From an uncultured Clostridia bacterium (lineage in GTDB: Bacteria; Bacillota; Clostridia; TANB77; CAG-508): 41,444 nt of DNA. The stretch's first letter is position 1, and every line of letters starts with the position of its first letter. The stretch is taken from the NCBI GenBank assembly GCA_944386755.1, contig CALXCF010000015.1, forward strand, positions 1 through 41,444. Reading direction: 5' to 3'. This document shows, piece by piece, positions 27,639 through 35,385 of this stretch. The position numbers and the translations under genes are program-made. The notes under the pieces are model-generated. The model was not told the DNA's origin. It saw only the letters and a list, made by a program, of their open reading frames with translations, and searched no databases.

Positions 27639-27667
27639 TTGTTTTTTTTATTTTTTTGTGGTAAACT
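27639..27667 (+). promoter_or_regulatory. Candidate promoter of rpmB
   Basis: TTGTTT (27639-27644), 17-nt T-rich spacer, TAAACT (27662-27667), about 46 nt before the rpmB start. A moderate match. Confidence 0.45.
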
Positions 27668-27713
27668 TGTAAATAGTCAATTTATTTATGAAATTTAGGA
27701 GGTGCAGTTAAGA

Positions 27714-27911
27714 ATGGCAGTATGTGAAATTTGTCAAAAATCAGCTAGTCATGGAAATAAACTTAGCATTACTCGTTCTCATATAAGCAAAAGATCACCA
27801 CGTACTTGGAAACCAAACTTAAGAAGAGTTAAAGCAGAAATTAATGGTGAAACAAAAAGAGTTTATGTATGTGCTAAATGTTTAAAAGATGGAAAAGTAA
27901 AAAGAGCCTAA
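27714..27911 (+). CDS. rpmB: 50S ribosomal protein L28 (zinc-binding form)
   Basis: 65 aa. C4-EI-C7 near the N-terminus and C53-AK-C56 near the C-terminus form the zinc ribbon of C+ type L28. The body RSHISKRSPRTWKPNLRRVK is the L28 signature. I chose ATG at 27714, 10 nt after AGGAGG; the upstream in-frame GTG at 27702 overlaps that site. Convergent with spoVM, as in Bacillus. Zur-controlled C-minus paralogues are common elsewhere, but this copy keeps all four Cys. Confidence 0.97.
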   Translation: MAVCEICQKSASHGNKLSITRSHISKRSPRTWKPNLRRVKAEINGETKRVYVCAKCLKDGKVKRA

Positions 27912-27922
27912 GCTCTTTTTTT
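27899..27922. terminator. Bidirectional intrinsic terminator between rpmB and spoVM
   Basis: AAAAAGAGC-CTAA-GCTCTTTTTTT. The rpmB TAA lies in the loop. The poly-T on the plus strand and the poly-A arm read as poly-T on the minus strand serve both convergent genes. Confidence 0.8.
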
Positions 27923-27960
27923 GTTTATTTTTATTGTAATTTCATTGCTGTCCAATTTTC

Positions 27961-28035
27961 TTATTCTTTAATTCCAAATATTAATTTTACGATACCTCTT
28001 AGAAATTTTGGCACTTTTTTTACTACAATCGTCAT
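27961..28035 (-). CDS. spoVM: SpoVM-like spore coat/cortex morphogenetic peptide
   Basis: 24 aa: ATG at 28035 with AGGAGGGAG 5-8 nt upstream. The core VPKFLRGIVKLIFG matches the B. subtilis SpoVM helix (LPKFLGGIVRAMLG), which marks the positively curved forespore membrane and recruits SpoIVA. The key Pro-Lys-Phe-Leu and amphipathic helix are conserved. Synteny supports it: in Bacillus spoVM converges on rpmB and lies downstream of prpC-prkC-rsgA-rpe, all present in this window. The reading frame can be extended upstream to 28170, but that overlaps another gene and lacks a ribosome binding site. Implies a sporulating host. Confidence 0.85.
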   Translation of the reverse strand: MTIVVKKVPKFLRGIVKLIFGIKE

Positions 28036-28052
28036 ATGTATCTCCCTCCTTT

Positions 28053-28202
28053 TTAACAAGCAAGCCACATTATTCCAATACTTACCACGGCTACTCCTAT
28101 TATAAATAACCAACCTGTTGTTGGAAGTAATAAAACCATTAATATTCCTAATCCTAATCCAATTAGACATACTGCTAATGTTTTTCTTAATATTCTACGC
28201 AA
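28053..28202 (-). CDS. Small hydrophobic membrane protein upstream of spoVM
   Basis: 49 aa starting at TTG 28202, 7 nt after AGGAGG. After a basic MRRILRK it contains two hydrophobic segments (about 8-26 and 30-47, TGWLFIIGVAVVSIGIMWLAC), suggesting a hairpin in the membrane with both ends inside. It is followed after 17 nt by spoVM and surely co-transcribed. No named family is recognised. A sporulation-time role is inferred from position only. Confidence 0.72.
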   Translation of the reverse strand: MRRILRKTLAVCLIGLGLGILMVLLLPTTGWLFIIGVAVVSIGIMWLAC

Positions 28203-28289
28203 TTTATTACCTCCTTTTTTGTATATTATATTCCTTACATTATTATTTGTTCCTAATTATGTCACATATAATTTTGTAATAATTTAACG

Positions 28290-28318
28290 TTGACCTAAAT
28301 CAATTTTTCTTGTAAAAT
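28290..28318 (+). promoter_or_regulatory. Promoter of nth
   Basis: TTGACC (28290-28295), 17-nt spacer, TAAAAT (28313-28318), about 38 nt before the nth ATG. Confidence 0.65.
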
Positions 28319-28356
28319 AATGTCGAAACGATACATTTTTGAAAGGATGTTGTTAA

Positions 28357-28992
28357 ATGAAAAAATCAGACGCGCTTATGTTATTTAATAGATTAAAAGA
28401 ATATTATCCAGATGCTACTTGTAGTTTGGATTTTAAAGAACCTTTCCAGTTAGTTGTTGCTGTTATGCTTTCTGCTCAATGTACTGATGAAAGGGTTAAT
28501 AAAACAACTCCAGAGCTATTTTCAAGATGTAAAACGATACAAGATTTTGCAGACATTGACATTAATGAATTAGAAAAAATTATTCATCCATGCGGATTTT
28601 ATAAAAATAAAGCTAAAAATATTAAATTATGCGCAAAACAAGTTTTAGAAAATTTTGATGGTGTAGTTCCTCATACTATGAAAGAGTTAACTTCTTTAGC
28701 TGGTGTTGGTAGAAAATCTGCAAATGTTATTATGCTTGAAGTTTTCGGAATTGCTGAAGGTGTTGCAGTAGATACTCATGCTAAAAGAATTTCTAATTTG
28801 ACTGGTTTGTCAAAAGAAAAAGAACCTGAAAAGATTGAACAGGATTTATTAAAAACTTTTCCTAAAGAATGTTGGAAGGATTTAAACCATTTATTAGTTT
28901 GGCATGGAAGGAATACTTGTGTTGCAAGAAATCCTAAATGTGATGTATGTCCTATCTCTAATATGTGTAAATTTTTCATGTCTAAAAAATAG
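28357..28992 (+). CDS. nth: Endonuclease III
   Basis: 211-aa base-excision-repair glycosylase/AP lyase acting on oxidised pyrimidines. Helix-hairpin-helix LAGVGRKSANVIM carries catalytic K120; the active-site Asp is D139 in VAVDTHAKRIS. The C-terminal iron-sulfur site CX6CX2CX5C (C188, C195, C198, C204) is complete. ATG at 28357 with AAAGGATG upstream. Monocistronic on the plus strand, divergent from the spoVM unit. Confidence 0.97.
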   Translation: MKKSDALMLFNRLKEYYPDATCSLDFKEPFQLVVAVMLSAQCTDERVNKTTPELFSRCKTIQDFADIDINELEKIIHPCGFYKNKAKNIKLCAKQVLENFDGVVPHTMKELTSLAGVGRKSANVIMLEVFGIAEGVAVDTHAKRISNLTGLSKEKEPEKIEQDLLKTFPKECWKDLNHLLVWHGRNTCVARNPKCDVCPISNMCKFFMSKK

Positions 28993-29063
28993 TTATATTT
29001 ATTTTGTTATGTTTTTGTTAAATTATTGTAATGTAATTTTAAAATAATTTTTATATATTTTAA

Positions 29064-29092
29064 TTGACAAATCTCCTACAAAGATATATTAT
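29064..29092 (+). promoter_or_regulatory. Strong consensus promoter of the bactofilin-like gene
   Basis: Perfect TTGACA (29064-29069), 17-nt spacer, TATTAT (29087-29092), then AGGAGG just before the ATG at 29133. Confidence 0.8.
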
Positions 29093-29132
29093 TTTTACAT
29101 ATAAAAGATAATATTTTTAGGAGGTTTTTTTA

Positions 29133-30368
29133 ATGTTAAAGAAAAAAATTGGAATTATGCTATTAGTATTAATTACTGCTTTAGCGCTTGTTTTGCCAGT
29201 AGCAAGAGCTACAGAAACAGATACTGATGCTACTACAACAGAAAATGAAACAATTTCAACTGATGAGGCTACAGAAAATCAAGAAGCAACTACTTCTGAA
29301 GATGCTGCAACTACTGATGAAGAAGTCGCTACATCTACAGAGACAAATATGCATCAAGGTGATGTTTATCTAACTGGTGATGATGTAACTATTGATTATG
29401 TAATAGATGGAAATCTATTTATTTTTGCAAATAATGTAACTATTAACGCTCAAATTGGAGGAGATGCTTTTATTGTTGCAAATACAGTAACTATTGGTGA
29501 GCAAGGATACATATTTAGCAATTTATTTACAGTTGCAAGTACAGTAAATGTACAAGGAGTTATTTATGATTTATATGCACTTTCAACTGATGTTACAATT
29601 ACAGGATATGTATATCGTGACATAAAAATAAGCAGTAATAATTTAAATATTTTTGGTACTGTTGGTAGAAATGCATATGCGATTTGCAATAATATTAATT
29701 TTGTACAAGATGGTACTAATGATACAGAAGAATCTACAACAATTAGTTCTCAAGGTATGATTAATGGTAATTTAGATTATACTTCTTCAAATGAAATTAC
29801 TATTCCTGAAGGAACTGTAATAGGTGAAACTCATTATACTCAATCAAATTCAACTAATACAAAATCAATACAAAGTTATTTAATTTCATTAGGAACTATT
29901 ATTGCTACTGCAATCCTTGTTTGGTTAGTATGTTTATGGTTAGCACCAAAATTTGTTAAAAAAGAAAATCTTATTGATAAGAAAAACATTTTACCTGAAA
30001 TTGGTTTAGGTATTATAACACCCATTATATTAATATTAGTTTCTTTCATCCTAATCTTATTAGGTATAACATCATCATTTGGTTTATTGCTTTTAACTTT
30101 ATCTTTTATACTAATCGGATTAAGCACATCAATATTTATAATTAGCTTAAATAATTTAGTATGTAATAAATTAAAAATTCAAAAAACTATTGGTAATTTC
30201 GGTATGTTAATTGTTACAGCTGCAGTTTTATGGTTAATTGGTTTAATACCTTATGTTGGTAGCATAGTTGGAATTATAGCAATAATAATTGGTTTAGGAA
30301 TTTTAGTATATCATTTAATTAAAAGAGAAAAAACTAATAAAGATGAGAAAGCAAAAGAAACAAAATAA
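29133..30368 (+). CDS. Secreted/membrane bactofilin-like (polymer-forming) protein
   Basis: 411 aa. Signal peptide about 1-27 (LALVLPVARA|TE). An acidic Thr/Glu/Asp linker follows to ~68. Then comes a region of short repetitive strands (~70-245, for example GDVYLTGDDVTI, GNLFIFANNVTI, GDAFIVANTVTI) that reads as a right-handed beta-helix like bactofilin or polymer-forming domains. Four to five transmembrane helices (about 248-400) and a basic tail end the protein. The beta-helix is thus predicted outside the membrane. Function unknown; a surface or envelope scaffold is plausible. Strong promoter. Confidence 0.8.
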   Translation: MLKKKIGIMLLVLITALALVLPVARATETDTDATTTENETISTDEATENQEATTSEDAATTDEEVATSTETNMHQGDVYLTGDDVTIDYVIDGNLFIFANNVTINAQIGGDAFIVANTVTIGEQGYIFSNLFTVASTVNVQGVIYDLYALSTDVTITGYVYRDIKISSNNLNIFGTVGRNAYAICNNINFVQDGTNDTEESTTISSQGMINGNLDYTSSNEITIPEGTVIGETHYTQSNSTNTKSIQSYLISLGTIIATAILVWLVCLWLAPKFVKKENLIDKKNILPEIGLGIITPIILILVSFILILLGITSSFGLLLLTLSFILIGLSTSIFIISLNNLVCNKLKIQKTIGNFGMLIVTAAVLWLIGLIPYVGSIVGIIAIIIGLGILVYHLIKREKTNKDEKAKETK

Positions 30369-30390
30369 AAAATATGTTCACATGAATGAA

Positions 30391-30456
30391 TAGGGACGGT
30401 AGAAAGTGCTGTCCCTTTATTGACTAGAAATGGTCAGTCCGAACCTGAACTAACCA
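30391..30456. terminator. GGGAC-type element between two convergent genes
   Basis: AGGGAC...GTCCCTTT hairpin (30392-30418) terminates the plus-strand gene. The second half shares AGGTTyGGACTGACCATTT with the argS element, and its GGTTAG contains the rpe stop codon. Confidence 0.6.
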
Positions 30457-31112
30457 TTTTTTAATTCACTAATTATATCTTCGAATTTATTAGCCATTAG
30501 AATTGCAGTTCCCGCAACTAAGATACTTGCACCTGCATTCTTTACTATCGGAGCAGTCTTTAAATTAATTCCACCATCTACTTCAATATCTGTCTCTAAA
30601 TTATTTTCTTCTAAATATTTTTTCAATTCTTCTATCTTTTTTGCCATATCATTTAAAAATGTTTGACCACCTTTTCCAGGTTCTACTGTCATTACTAAGC
30701 ATAAATGAATATATGGCAAAAATTCATAAATATCCTCTATTTTAGTATTAGGCTTAATTGCAATTCCTACTTTACAATGATTGTCTTTTATATATTGTAT
30801 TTTTTTCATTACATCTTCTTTATCTTTACATGCTTCTAAATGAAATGTAATTATATTTGGCTCTACTGCTAAGAAATCCTGTATTGCTTTTTCTATATCT
30901 TCTACCATCAAATGTACATCTAAAGGTAAATTTGATATTCTTCTAATATATGCTGCATATTCAAACATTTTTTGATATGTGTCTTTTTCAACAAATTTTC
31001 CATCCATTACATCAATATGGAAATAATCTGTTTTTGCTGCTTCTAATTCAAAAAATGTTGCTGATTCTTCTCCTTTTTTTACGTTTAAAATTGATGTTGA
31101 AATCTCTACCAT
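30450..31112 (-). CDS. rpe: Ribulose-phosphate 3-epimerase
   Basis: 220-aa TIM-barrel epimerase of the pentose phosphate pathway, interconverting ribulose 5-phosphate and xylulose 5-phosphate. Signatures are HIDVMDGKFV (metal-ligand His and catalytic Asp), DVHLMVED, MTVEPGKGGQTF and EVDGGIN. The usual ISPSIL start is ISTSIL here. ATG at 31112 with AGGAGG upstream; overlaps rsgA by 7 nt. The stop codon is inside a GGGAC-type hairpin. Confidence 0.95.
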   Translation of the reverse strand: MVEISTSILNVKKGEESATFFELEAAKTDYFHIDVMDGKFVEKDTYQKMFEYAAYIRRISNLPLDVHLMVEDIEKAIQDFLAVEPNIITFHLEACKDKEDVMKKIQYIKDNHCKVGIAIKPNTKIEDIYEFLPYIHLCLVMTVEPGKGGQTFLNDMAKKIEELKKYLEENNLETDIEVDGGINLKTAPIVKNAGASILVAGTAILMANKFEDIISELKNG

Positions 31113-32068
31113 TTTTTTCTGTCCTCCTTTTGTTTTAATTCTTCATAAATTTTGCAAAATCTATCATATCTGTCTTGTGAAATTTTTTCTTCTCTTATTG
31201 CTTGTTTTATTCCACAATTTTCTTCTTTTATATGTGTACAACTGGCAAATTCACAATTTTGTATTTTATTTCTAAATTCCTTAAAATATTCAGCTAATTT
31301 ATTGCTTGGTATTTCTTCGATTGAAAATGTTGAAAAACCTGGAGTATCTGCAATATATGTATTTTCTTCTATTTCATATAATTTCGTTGATGTAGTTGTG
31401 TTTTTCCCTCTTTTATTTCTATTGCTTATTTCTCCTTCTTGTGTTAATTCTTTCTTAAAAATTGCATTTATTAATGTAGATTTGCCTACTCCTGAATTTC
31501 CTGCTAAAACATTTATATTTCCTTTTAAACTTAAAATTAAATCGTTAATCCCTTTATCTTCTTTTATCTTTTGTTTTGATAATTCTCCATTTCTTTGTTC
31601 ACTTCTTTTATTTGCCTGTGTTTCTATTACTTCATAACCTATTTTAGAATAAATTTCTTTAATACTTTTAAATTCTTTTTCATTGTCTAAATCTATTTTA
31701 TTTAAAATTACACACACCTTCAAATCTATAAATTCGGCAAATGCTAGTTGTTTATCTAACATTAATAAATCTGGTTTAGGATCTTTACTTGATACAACTA
31801 ATACAAGTTGTGTAATATTTGCCATTTTAGGTCTTTTTATATATACTTTTCTTTCTTCAATTTGAGTTATTACTGCTTTTTTATTTTTTTCATCTGTTAC
31901 TTCAAATTCCACAAAATCTCCCACTACTGGTGTTATTTCTTCTTTTTTAAATTTTCCTCTAGCATAGGCTTCATAGACTTCTTTTGTGCTGTTTTTCTTG
32001 TTCTTATCTTGTTCTCTATTTTCTATTTTATACAAATTTGCAATATTTTCTATAATTAATCCTTGCAT
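31106..32068 (-). CDS. rsgA: Small ribosomal subunit biogenesis GTPase RsgA
   Basis: 320-aa circularly permuted GTPase that checks late 30S maturation. An N-terminal OB-fold (about 1-75) precedes G4 (VILNKIDLD), G1 (GNSGVGKSTLINAIF) and G3 (DTPGFSTFSIEE) in permuted order. A C-terminal zinc site follows with Cys and His in NCEFASCTHIKEENCGI. ATG at 32068 with AAGGAG upstream. Part of the conserved prpC-prkC-rsgA-rpe cluster, with its own promoter after a terminator. Confidence 0.96.
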   Translation of the reverse strand: MQGLIIENIANLYKIENREQDKNKKNSTKEVYEAYARGKFKKEEITPVVGDFVEFEVTDEKNKKAVITQIEERKVYIKRPKMANITQLVLVVSSKDPKPDLLMLDKQLAFAEFIDLKVCVILNKIDLDNEKEFKSIKEIYSKIGYEVIETQANKRSEQRNGELSKQKIKEDKGINDLILSLKGNINVLAGNSGVGKSTLINAIFKKELTQEGEISNRNKRGKNTTTSTKLYEIEENTYIADTPGFSTFSIEEIPSNKLAEYFKEFRNKIQNCEFASCTHIKEENCGIKQAIREEKISQDRYDRFCKIYEELKQKEDRKKW

Positions 32069-32084
32069 TAAAAATTCTCCTTGT

Positions 32085-32112
32085 ATAATATATTTATAAA
32101 AACATATAACAA
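32085..32112 (-). promoter_or_regulatory. Candidate promoter of rsgA-rpe
   Basis: Minus strand TTGTTA (32107-32112), 16-nt spacer, TATTAT (32085-32090), just upstream of the rsgA ribosome binding site. Confidence 0.5.
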
Positions 32113-32136
32113 ATATATTTTTTGTTATTATATATT

Positions 32137-32175
32137 AAAAAAGTTCAATTAGCAATTATCGAAATTGAACTTTTT
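32137..32175 (-). terminator. Intrinsic terminator after prkC
   Basis: Minus strand AAAAAGTTCAATT, 12-nt loop, AATTGAACTTTTTT, 15 nt after the prkC stop. Confidence 0.8.
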
Positions 32176-32189
32176 CTATTATTTTTATA

Positions 32190-34190
32190 TTAGCTAAAAC
32201 TAATTGTATCTTGTGAACCTATCACAACTGTTTTACTTGATTCATAAACTGTGCTTCCATTTGGATTTGTTATTGTTACTGTAACTTCAAGGCTTTCTCC
32301 ATCTTTGCCTGAAAGTATTACAGAGTAATTAGAGTTGTTTTTATCTATACCTGTTCTTGTTTCATTATTTACCTTTATATTAACAGTTTTACTCTGCGTA
32401 GTAGTTGTTTCATTTTCTTCTTCAGATTCTGTGTATCCTCCAGTAATTGCTTTAACATTTATATTTACTGTTAAATTCTTAGTTTCTGCGACTTTATTTA
32501 CTGTTAATGTTATTGTTGTTCCTTCATCAACTACTTTATTTGCTTCTATACTTTGTCTTGTAACTTTTCCATTATTAGAATTACTATCTTGATATGTCAC
32601 ATTTACTTTTAATCCTAAATTTTCTAAATTACTTTTAGCTGTAGCTTCATCTTGCCCTACTACACTTATAACAGTAACTTGTTTTATACCTGTCCCTGTA
32701 CTTACATGAATTACTACTGTATCTCCTGCATATGCTTCTGAGTCCGGATCTGTTTCTTGGCTAATTACATACCCCTCTTCAACTGTTCTACTTGTTTCTT
32801 CAACCACTTCTGCTTTTAAGTTTGCATCTTCTAATAATTTAATTGCTTCAGCTCGTTCTTTTCCTTCAACATTTGGAACTGTTGTCTTTTCTTGTCCTTT
32901 ACTTATTACAACCGATACTGTGCTTCCTTCTTTTACTTTATTGTAGTTTTCCATATATGCGGGATCTTGTGAAATTACAAATCCTTCAGGTACATCTTTG
33001 TTATATTCTTCTGATGATACTTCAAATACCAAGTTTGCTTCTTCAATTTCTTTCTGAGCTTCTTCTCTAGATAATCCTACAACATTTGGCATTGATACTT
33101 CTGGTGGGTTTGTTATATTTAGTACCGCCATTGTTCCACCTAAACTTATGGCAAATAATAGAATTAATCCAATAAAGATACTTAATGCTTTATGTTTTTT
33201 TATGAAACTCTTGAATTTTCCATCTTTTTTATCTTTTTTATCTTTTTTATTTTTACCTTGATTTTCTTTTTCCTCGTCTAATAAATTTCCATACATGTCT
33301 GTATTTATTTTTTGAGTCTTTGCTGTTGGATCATATTCTTCCTCTTCAACAAAATCTCCATCTGGATCTTTTAAAGATTTTCTCAAATCTCTTAGCATCT
33401 CTGTTGCTGATTGATATCTTAGTGTTGTATCTTTTTGCATTGCTTTTAGAATTATTTTATTTACTGATGTTGGTAAATTTGGATTTAATTCTATTGGCTC
33501 TTCTGGTTCTTCTTGCATATGTTTTAACGCAACAGAAACTGGAGTATCTGCATCAAATGGTACTCTTCCTGTTACCATTTCATACATAACTACTCCTAAT
33601 GAGTATAAATCTGACTTTGCATCTGTAAATCCACCTCTTGCATGTTCAGGTGAGAAATAGTGTACAGAACCTATTGTTGTTCCAAAAGCTGTAATTGTTG
33701 AATTTGAAACTGCTTTTGCTATTCCAAAGTCTGTTACTTTTGCAATTCCATCTTCTGTTATTATAATATTATGTGGTTTTATATCTCTATGTATTATATT
33801 ATTTCTATGCGCTGTTTCTAATGCAGAAGCTATTTGAATTGCTACATTTACTGACCATTTCCAAGGTAATGGTCCTTTTTCTTCTACTATTATTTCTTTT
33901 AGTGTTTTTCCTTGTATTAATTCCATTACTATATAATGTAGGTTATCTTCAACTCCAACATCATAAATTGATACTATATTTGGATGTGTTAACCTTGCAG
34001 CAGATTGAGCTTCAACTTCAAATCTTTTGATAAACTCTTCATCTGTTGTAAATTCATCTCTTAATATTTTTACTGCTACATCTCTTTTTAGAATTTTATC
34101 AGTTGCTCTATATACTGTTGCCATTCCACCATTACCTATTTTTTCAATCATCTCATAACGGTTACCTAATAGTTTACCTTCTAAATTCAT
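32190..34190 (-). CDS. prkC: Ser/Thr protein kinase with PASTA domains (PrkC/Stk)
   Basis: 666-aa eukaryotic-type kinase that senses cell-wall fragments and controls growth and spore germination. Kinase domain 1-~270: glycine loop GNGGMATVYRA, ATP-binding K41 (VAVKIL), HRDIKPHN (Asp ~137), DFGIAK and SPEHARGG. A Lys-rich juxtamembrane region and one transmembrane helix (~336-358) follow. Three PASTA repeats (about 365-430, 432-500 and 502-570) precede a further extracellular segment (about 570-666). ATG at 34190 with AAGGAGAG upstream. Co-transcribed with prpC, which opposes it. Confidence 0.96.
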   Translation of the reverse strand: MNLEGKLLGNRYEMIEKIGNGGMATVYRATDKILKRDVAVKILRDEFTTDEEFIKRFEVEAQSAARLTHPNIVSIYDVGVEDNLHYIVMELIQGKTLKEIIVEEKGPLPWKWSVNVAIQIASALETAHRNNIIHRDIKPHNIIITEDGIAKVTDFGIAKAVSNSTITAFGTTIGSVHYFSPEHARGGFTDAKSDLYSLGVVMYEMVTGRVPFDADTPVSVALKHMQEEPEEPIELNPNLPTSVNKIILKAMQKDTTLRYQSATEMLRDLRKSLKDPDGDFVEEEEYDPTAKTQKINTDMYGNLLDEEKENQGKNKKDKKDKKDGKFKSFIKKHKALSIFIGLILLFAISLGGTMAVLNITNPPEVSMPNVVGLSREEAQKEIEEANLVFEVSSEEYNKDVPEGFVISQDPAYMENYNKVKEGSTVSVVISKGQEKTTVPNVEGKERAEAIKLLEDANLKAEVVEETSRTVEEGYVISQETDPDSEAYAGDTVVIHVSTGTGIKQVTVISVVGQDEATAKSNLENLGLKVNVTYQDSNSNNGKVTRQSIEANKVVDEGTTITLTVNKVAETKNLTVNINVKAITGGYTESEEENETTTTQSKTVNIKVNNETRTGIDKNNSNYSVILSGKDGESLEVTVTITNPNGSTVYESSKTVVIGSQDTISFS

Positions 34191-34226
34191 AATTTCTCTC
34201 TCCTTAAATCATGTTTACATGAATTC

Positions 34227-34961
34227 TCATATGTTTTTTATTACAATTACTGTTATGTTATCATATCCACCATTTTCATTAGCTAGTCTAACTAATTCTT
34301 TAGGTGCTTGTTCTATGTCTTTCTTTGCCTCTCTAAAAATATCTTCTTGTGACACTAAATTTGTTAATCCATCTGAATTTATTATTAGAATATCATCCTT
34401 CAAAAATCCTTTTACCATAACATCTGGCTCTACAAATGCATTGCATCCCAATGCTTTCATAAGCATATTTTTTTGTGGATGATGTACTGCTTCTTCTTGT
34501 GTTATTGTTCCATCTTTCACCAGTTTTTGTACATAGCTATGGTCTTGTGTTAATTTTCTCATAAATTCTTTTCTTATTCTATATATTCTACTATCTCCGA
34601 CATGTCCGATAAATACTTTATTATTATATATTAAGCAAATTTCTAAAGTAGTACCCATGCCTTCTAATTCTTCACTCTCTTTTGATTTTTCATATACTAC
34701 CATATTTGCATATTCCATACTGCTTCCTACTAATTGTATTATGCTATCTTTGTCTTTTTCTATTTCTTTAAAGTTGTTTTCTATATAGCTTTTTGCTGAT
34801 TGTATAGCTAGTTTGCTTGCTATTTCTCCTCCATTGTATCCTCCCATTCCGTCTGCTAACATGTATAGCTGTACTTCATCTAATGAGTCTGATATGTAAT
34901 AATAGTCTTGGTTTATTTCTCTTACTTTTCCAATATCTGACTTGGCATATGCTTTTATCAT
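34227..34961 (-). CDS. prpC: PP2C-type protein phosphatase PrpC
   Basis: 244-aa Mn/Mg-dependent phosphatase that reverses PrkC phosphorylation. PP2C motifs: an Asp in SDIGKVREINQDYY, ADGMGGYNGGE (~36), GHVGDSRIYRI, and NSDGLTNLV, with GGYDNITVIVI at the end. All metal-binding aspartates are present. ATG at 34961 with AGAGGTGAG upstream. First gene of prpC-prkC. Confidence 0.96.
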   Translation of the reverse strand: MIKAYAKSDIGKVREINQDYYYISDSLDEVQLYMLADGMGGYNGGEIASKLAIQSAKSYIENNFKEIEKDKDSIIQLVGSSMEYANMVVYEKSKESEELEGMGTTLEICLIYNNKVFIGHVGDSRIYRIRKEFMRKLTQDHSYVQKLVKDGTITQEEAVHHPQKNMLMKALGCNAFVEPDVMVKGFLKDDILIINSDGLTNLVSQEDIFREAKKDIEQAPKELVRLANENGGYDNITVIVIKNI

Positions 34962-35009
34962 TTTCTCACCTCTTTTTATGCCTTGTTCTCATTTTATTCG
35001 TTATTTTAT

Positions 35010-35038
35010 TTTATATCACAACTTAATAGATTTTGCAA
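35010..35038 (-). promoter_or_regulatory. Promoter of prpC-prkC
   Basis: Minus strand TTGCAA (35033-35038), 17-nt spacer, TATAAA (35010-35015), about 49 nt before the prpC ATG. Confidence 0.65.
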
Positions 35039-35078
35039 TGTTTTTTATATTTTATTTCAAACTCCTTAAATTTAAAAG

Positions 35079-35109
35079 TAAATTCCAGTGAACGCTCAAT
35101 TGGAATTTA
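35079..35109. terminator. 9-bp inverted repeat
   Basis: TAAATTCCA (35079-35087) and TGGAATTTA (35101-35109) with a 13-nt loop, followed by GTTTTATATT on the plus strand. Weak terminator candidate or remnant. Confidence 0.3.
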
Positions 35110-35238
35110 GTTTTATATTTACCTTTGTTTTTAAAATTTATTGTCATTTTGCATTGTTTTATTCCATGTTTATCAAGGTTATAATATTTGAATTGTAAAA
35201 CTATAATATAATTGCAAAATAGTAAGGATGGTGCAAAA

Positions 35239-35292
35239 ATGAGTGTTTTAGATAGGTTTTGGCCAAAAATGGTATTTCAGTTTATAAGTTGA
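35239..35292 (+). other. Tiny ORF (17 codons), possible gene remnant
   Basis: ATG with AAGGATGG about 8 nt upstream and TATAAT-like boxes before it; encodes MSVLDRFWPKMVFQFIS then TGA. No family recognised; it may be the stub of a deleted gene or chance. Confidence 0.2.
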
Positions 35293-35331
35293 TTCATATT
35301 GCTATTAAAAATGTGCTTATACAGTATCATG

Positions 35332-35376
35332 AAGAAAAGGGCTAATAATTACAAAATAACTATTAGCTCTTTTCTT
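35332..35376. terminator. Bidirectional terminator-like hairpin after the AAA-like gene
   Basis: AAGAAAAGGGCTAATA (35332-35347) pairs with TATTAGCTCTTTTCTT (35361-35376) over 16 bp with one G-U, 10 nt after the AAA-like gene stop; the arm supplies CTTTTCTT on the minus strand. Confidence 0.65.
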
Positions 35377-35385
35377 AGCTAAAAT

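Larger units (their letters stand above)
34962..35385. other. Long intergenic region between prpC and the AAA-like gene
   Basis: 424 nt, very AT-rich, containing the prpC promoter, two hairpins and a 17-codon plus-strand ORF, described separately. No RNA gene or longer ORF is recognised. Confidence 0.5.

Noticed and set aside
27961..28170. 69-aa minus-strand protein starting MSNWIRIRN
   Set aside because: The real start is the ATG at 28035 with AGGAGG; the extension overlaps the 49-aa gene in another frame.
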